In this document: piece by piece, positions 59,523 to 64,000 of the stretch
How the letters are laid out: every line of letters begins with the position of its first letter
Position numbering within the stretch: position 1 is the stretch's first letter
DNA from: Akebia trifoliata
Lineage: Eukaryota; Streptophyta; Magnoliopsida; Ranunculales; Lardizabalaceae
Direction: 5' to 3'
Length of the DNA stretch: 64,000 bases
NCBI GenBank assembly: GCA_017979445.1
Contig: CM030706.1
Span: 6,365,595-6,429,594 of the forward strand
Program-made: the position numbers and the translations under genes
Notes under the pieces: model-generated
The model's database searches: none
What the model was told of the DNA's origin: nothing
What the model saw: the letters and a program-made list of their open reading frames with translations, nothing else

Positions 59523-59976
59523 CTGCTAGGAAAAGCTTTGGGATCATTCATATTTAATTAACACATTTATTTGTGGTATATAGGTAGATCATACATTCAA
59601 GGTTGCTATACCAAAAACATGTCCTAAAAATTGAAAAATTCCCAAAACATTAGATTATTCATTTTAATTTCAAAAATGGTAAATTACGGGTGGGTTTTCG
59701 GAATTAAAACATTTTCATTTAAGTGAACACTTAAACCAAAATGTTTTAATTCCAAAAATGGAAATTTTTGGAATTAAAATGAATATACCTTTTCACATCC
59801 AAAAACCACCACATCAAATGCTTTCTGACGCATTTACCCCAAGAAATTATGGCCCACAATTGAAATCAGGTGATGATTTACAGCCATTGGATTTAAGCAC
59901 ATTTCATCATAGATGATGATAAAGATCACTCATATATAATTTTTAATTAGTACTGAGGGGATGAGATTGTGTTTGT

Positions 59977-62900
59977 TTATAAATCCTGTGAAGGGATGGC
60001 ATAATGTGTGATGTGGATGATATCTTCAGGTCTAGAAGGTGGATGTGTCTTGTTTCTCAACCTCAGTTGTTGGTAGTCCTTGTAATAGAAGCCTCTGTAC
60101 TTGGCTGCCTCTCCAATCTCCTTCGTGAATTTAGGCAATGGTTCAATCCACTTTTCTCCCTTTAAGCTAATAAAGAAGGCAAAGGAATAACGACTTCTTC
60201 CTTCTTTTCTCACCACCTTGTGAGTTCCACTCTTGAACCTGTTGTTGCTTAACACCTTCTCCAATAGTTTTCAAACACATATCAAAAAAGAAAAATAATA
60301 ATAATAAAATGAAATAAAGAAAGAAAATCATGGATTTGAAATATTCATTTTAGTTAGTCTGGGGTTGTACACATGGTTTTAAAACTAGTTTTGACATCTC
60401 ATCTCGTCTTGTCCATGAACAAGACCAAGATGTCTCGGACGAGTTTTCCAATACGTTTGAGCTGTCTTGTTCAACAATGAGAAAAATGAACTATGGTTTA
60501 CATCTCGTCCTATACGTTTGACTTGTCTATACTTTATCTGTTTCATTGATGGATGATACTGAGATGTATCGGAAAAGTCGTCTCAATGTCAAACGAGATT
60601 TAAAAGCATGGTTGTACACAATGGGGCTTTTTAAGTAAAAGAGAAAAGAAAAGGGTGATTTCCTTCCCATTTTGGTGAATTTTTGAATACCCCCTATGTG
60701 TTCAAACAGATGACATGCTGCCCCCATTGACCTTAATCTTCTCCATATAGACTAATGAAAAATGACTTATGCCATCATCTTCAACCTATACAAAAAAAAC
60801 ACTTGATTTTTCTTCCCAAAATCAGCAATATTCGAGTCCTTCAACCTATATGGTTAATCTTTTTTTTATCTATTGAACTTCCTCTCTAGCCCTTGTTTTC
60901 AACCTTGTCTATATCCCTTGTAGAAAACCCTTGATTTTCTATGGAAAACTTCATCATCTTCTACTTCAAAAATCTTATCTTGTTCTTAATGTACGAAGAT
61001 CAAATTAGATAGATCTTAAAGTCGAAGAGGACAATAACTTTTTATAAAGGTTGCAGAGATAGAATCCTTAGATTGATGAGTAGTGTAAAAAACATTTACC
61101 CAAAGGACTTGAAGATAACTGATTTGGGGAAGAAAAATCAAGTGTTTTTTGGTATAGGTAGAAGACAAAGGCGTTTAGGTCATTTTCATTAGCCTATTAG
61201 AGAATACCTCAGTCAAGAGGACATATCATCAGATTGAATTGACAAGGGAAAATACTAAATCACCCAAAAGAATATTTCTCATCTGAGTTGATCGACTTCT
61301 AGCTTTGCTTCAAATAAGTTATTAAAGTCAAGCAAATAAAAAAATCAATTCAGCTGAGTTTTGAGTCGACTCAATCGAAGAGTTAAAAAACATGTCAGTA
61401 TTACCTGAATGACATCGCCTATGTTGACGACAAGGCTGGCCTCCGTGGGGGTTACGGGAATCCAAACACCATCCTTGAGAACCTCAAGACCTCCAACGTC
61501 ATCTTGAAACACAAAGGTGATGCAATTTGCATCTTGGTGTTCACTGAGTCCATTGTTATCTATGTCCGATGTTGCAGGCCAATATCGTAAAGCCGCCAGG
61601 ACATCCCAATCTTGATCATGGTAGTATTCCTTAAGGAAGTTTGGAGGGAGACCTAAGCAATCATTCAAGATGTTCTCCACAAGTAATGCTATCTTGACAA
61701 ATTGGGAGAATATCTCCTTCAGTATTTCCCTAAAAATATGATCGGGTGTGACAAGGACGTAGAGCATACAATTTTAAGAACTTCGAAAAAAAATTGGAGA
61801 GCGAAAGTGAGTGATTGTGTGTGTGTGTGTGTGTGTGCACACGTGTTTTTGTGGGTGTGTATTAGAGTTTGAAATTCACCAAGATCGAACTTCAGGGATG
61901 GAGCCAAGATTTTGTTGTGGTGGGGGCAAACTATAGTTGATGGTACAGTTGAAGAGCTTGAAGATGAATGATTTTGAGGAGAAATTTAGAGGTTTTTGGT
62001 TGGAAGTTCAAAATTATGATATATAGGTCTTTTCCAACTAGTCTATGAGAGAAGGCCAATCAAGAGGCAATGTCATGTTCAAAAAACTGAAAGGATTAGC
62101 AAAAATTGGAGGGAGGTGAGGGGGTGGAGGCAAATAGGGAGGCAGGTGAGCGAGCAAGGACAAATGAGGCATGTTGTGGGGGCAATCGCCCTCACTGGCT
62201 CCTTCGAACTTACCACCTTGGTGAAATGGTGAAGTTTATGAGTTGTAATACCAAAGTTCAGTGATCAAAACCCCACCTCCACCTGCTTAACTATAAATGT
62301 TTTTACTAAAACCTGAAAGAGAATATTTAAATTACAAATACATATATATAAGGGGCAGTTCAGCAGCCCTAAAGTTTGCCAAATATTTTTTGAAACATGG
62401 GTTAGAAGTTTTGGAATGAGCTGATTTTTTGTGAGGATGATCTCTATAATCAGGAGATCATCCTCACGAAAAATCAGCCTATTCCAAAACTTCTAACCCC
62501 ATCAAAATTGATTTACAAAAATTGGATGGTCCACGATTCTTCAACTTGTAAACTAGAGTTATAAGTTTCAAAATGAGCTGATTTTTGGTGAGGATGATCT
62601 ATTCACCGTAGAGATCATCCTCACAAAAAATCAGCTTATTCCAAAACTTTTAACCCCATCAAAAGTGATTTACAAAAAATGTTTAGCAAGATGTTTGGCA
62701 AACTTTAGGGCTGCCGAACCGCTCCCATATATATATATATATATATATAGACATGTCAGATTTGAGTGAAACATACTTGAACTCTGGTGGATTGTTCGGG
62801 AACACGTTAAAGGTCGACTCTGGAGGTAACAGAAACAAATACTCGTTCTTGTCCCCACATTCGTCCAAGCTTCGGCTATAACCAGTCGGAAGAGGTGCTC

Positions 62901-63129
62901 CTACCATGGGGCTCGACTTGAGTTTCTCCTCCCTAGAGTACTCGAAAAATACTTTAGAGAGCTCGAGGGCTTGGTCCATTAGACCAAGGGGCACACCATG
63001 ATTCAAAATTTTGAAGAATCCATACTCAGAGCATGCGTGGGTAATCACTTCTTTGGCTTTCTTCATACCGTCTTCATCACTATTGAAGAAAGGAGAGAGA
63101 TCTATAATAGGAATGCTATTGTTATCCAT
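59977..63129 (-). CDS. 2-oxoglutarate/Fe(II)-dependent dioxygenase (DOXC class)
   Basis: Three exons on the minus strand: 63129-62777, 61729-61405 and 60255-59977, giving 318 residues, a typical length. The start is ATG 63129; the frame extends one TTG further but a plant start should be ATG. The N-terminal DIOX_N domain reads IPIIDLSPFF and SEYGFFKILNHGVP. The C-terminal 2OG-FeII domain has H182 and D184 in EHQDANC, H238 in SGTHKVV as iron ligands, and R248-Y-S250 for 2-oxoglutarate. The tail has PPSRPEDIIHITHYAI. All catalytic residues are present, so it should be active. It is a soluble cytosolic oxygenase by family; the substrate cannot be told from sequence (hormone, flavonoid and alkaloid pathways all use this class). 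Intron 1 carries a type A MITE and intron 2 another MITE. Confidence 0.92.
60372..60609. mobile_element. Foldback MITE with perfect flanking direct repeat, dioxygenase intron 2
   Basis: It starts ATGGTTTTAAAACTAG (60373) and ends GATTTAAAAGCAT. The sequence GGTTGTACAC is repeated exactly at 60363-60372 and 60610-60619; 9 or 10 bp are duplicated depending on where the end is set. Interior arms carry CTCGT...ACGAG and TGTCTTGTTC-type inverted pairs. Confidence 0.75.
61814..61838. repeat. (GT)n microsatellite
   Basis: A GT tract of about 22 bp in dioxygenase intron 1, about 85 bp from the acceptor. Confidence 0.85.
62351..62726. mobile_element. Double-hairpin MITE, type A, in dioxygenase intron 1
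   Basis: The ends AGGGGCAGTTCAGCAGCCCT and AGGGCTGCCGAACCGCTCCC are inverted repeats of the type at 21570-21956. The flanks are ATATATATA on both sides (62342-62350 and 62727-62735). Two hairpins with the shared core fill the interior. Its spacer is in the opposite orientation to that of 21570-21956. The right end is only about 50 bp from the splice donor of exon 1. Confidence 0.8.
62727..62749. repeat. (TA)n tract
   Basis: A TA run between the MITE and the splice donor of dioxygenase exon 1. Confidence 0.85.
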
Positions 63130-63172
63130 CAAAGCTTCTAAGCAAATACAATAAGTTTAGGCTCACTAGTCT

Positions 63173-63184
63173 ATACTTATAAGA
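63173..63184 (-). promoter_or_regulatory. Candidate TATA box of the dioxygenase gene
   Basis: The minus strand reads CTTATAAGTATA about 45 to 55 bp before the ATG. It rests on position and sequence only. Confidence 0.35.
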
Positions 63185-63800
63185 AGATAATTTTATTAGT
63201 TTGTTTCTCTTGTTGAAATCAAACAAATTACATGCTAAAGCTTCAATAATATTCAATGTCCACCAACTATTATTTGTGACATAAAATTGAATTGTTTAAT
63301 AGAATTGGAACTGGAAACAAAGTGCATGGTTTGTCTTTCTTAGGTTGTTGAGATGGAATCTCAGTCATGTTTTTAAGTTTTATGAAAAGTACAAAGATAA
63401 AGGGTAATTACAAGTGAAAGGAATCCTTTCTTTCAAAAGATTCCTTATATTATTTATTCGTAATATGAAAATGTGGAGAGTCAAATTTTATTTTATATAA
63501 ATAAAGAGAACTTCTATTGACTTGGTATTTTATTTTTTTTATAACTAAAACAAAGAAATTTCAAAACTACTGATATTTCATAAATATTAACAAATAATCG
63601 GTAAATTACCATTTTCAGCAATAAGATGTTCAGTTCATCGTTTTGATTAATAATTAATATCCCGTGCATGTTTTGGTAATTGTATGTACCCAAAGGAACT
63701 TATGTTACCTTTGTACCGTATTTTCATATTCAACTAAAATAACATACAAAACAATCTCCAATGTGAAGGTTTCACTATTGTAGTATTATGTCGGCAATAG
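63185..63800. other. Upstream region of the dioxygenase gene
   Basis: AT-rich sequence with no gene. Probable promoter region; no known cis-element was identified with confidence. Confidence 0.4.
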
Positions 63801-63804
63801 GTAT

Positions 63805-64000
63805 CACTCAAATGTAAAATGTTAAAACAATAGCAAAATTGGTTATACTTTATGGAGTAAAATGTTGGGCTATCAATTTTTACAAAAGAATAGTAAAACC
63901 AACTATACTTTACGAGGTTAAATGATGGGTCGTCAAGAAACAACATTTGTGTCGCACTTAGTGGAATTGAGGATATTGAGATGGACGAGTGTCATGTAGG
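63805..64000 (+). pseudogene. Non-LTR reverse transcriptase fragment
   Basis: The plus strand reads VKPTILYEVK-stop-WVVKKQHLCRT, and after a frameshift VELRILRWTSVM. This resembles the conserved LYGxECWxxKxxH...EMRMLRWM stretch of plant LINE-type polyproteins. A second degraded copy of the first part (ILYGVKCWAI) precedes it at about 63840. It continues past the window edge and is inactive. Confidence 0.55.

Noticed and set aside
62219..62290. Possible SINE with TGGTGAAATGG and GTTCAGTGATCAAAACC
   Set aside because: The boxes are weak matches, and neither a tail nor a target duplication could be defined.

Overview
This window is nuclear DNA of a flowering plant. The genes are split by long AT-rich introns with plant-type GT-AG junctions. 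The encoded proteins (a two-DUF26 plasmodesmal-type receptor-like protein, a plant Elongin A, an organellar GatA with a targeting extension, a DOXC-type dioxygenase) are plant types. The spaces between genes carry Ty1/copia, L1, tRNA-derived SINE, MULE/FAR1, hAT and many MITE-like foldback sequences. I cannot name the species. A dicot-like angiosperm is the most I would infer.

Layout. (1) 1-11030 (+): the C-terminal 1,721 codons of a THADA/Trm732-like protein in four exons; its 5' end lies left of the window. (2) 11031-19500: gene-free and built of repeats: a 5'-truncated L1 copy with its target duplication, a hAT element with an 8-bp duplication, nested foldback elements and a degenerate tandem repeat. 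(3) 19567-20538 (+): one-exon PDLP-like DUF26 protein. (4) 20540-28300: repeats, including two MITEs side by side in a TA run and a long GA microsatellite. (5) 28315-31559 (-): Elongin A-like gene of seven coding exons plus a 5' UTR intron. One intron has a GC donor. (6) 32960-38303 (-): two copia remnants, one probably inside the LTR of the other, with a SINE inserted in its RNase H region. (7) 39840-41220 (+): broken FAR1/MULE transposase. (8) 42350-43850: G-poor, strand-asymmetric sequence and a possible LTR. (9) 46482-54160 (-): complete ten-exon GatA gene. (10) 54300-59970: repeats and a candidate solo LTR. (11) 59977-63129 (-): complete three-exon 2-oxoglutarate/Fe(II) dioxygenase. (12) 63800-64000: frameshifted non-LTR reverse-transcriptase fragment.

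The genes do not form a pathway. Two concern tRNA: THADA is a partner for tRNA anticodon-loop 2'-O-methylation, and GatA takes part in organellar Gln-tRNA formation. They are far apart and on opposite strands, so I read this as chance.

The most unusual signal is in the foldback elements. A core of one or two near-perfect hairpins with arms of about 45 bp recurs in at least six copies whose terminal inverted repeats fall into four types. A second core, built around ATCATAGAT and GGATACA, also recurs with several different termini. The clearest copy of the first core is flanked by a perfect 9-bp direct repeat, which points to non-autonomous Mutator-like elements. This looks like terminal-module exchange around conserved hairpin cores. 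Several copies sit in introns of the THADA and dioxygenase genes, where their transcripts would fold. All exon structures were derived by hand from reading frame, splice signals and remembered family patterns; no search was run.
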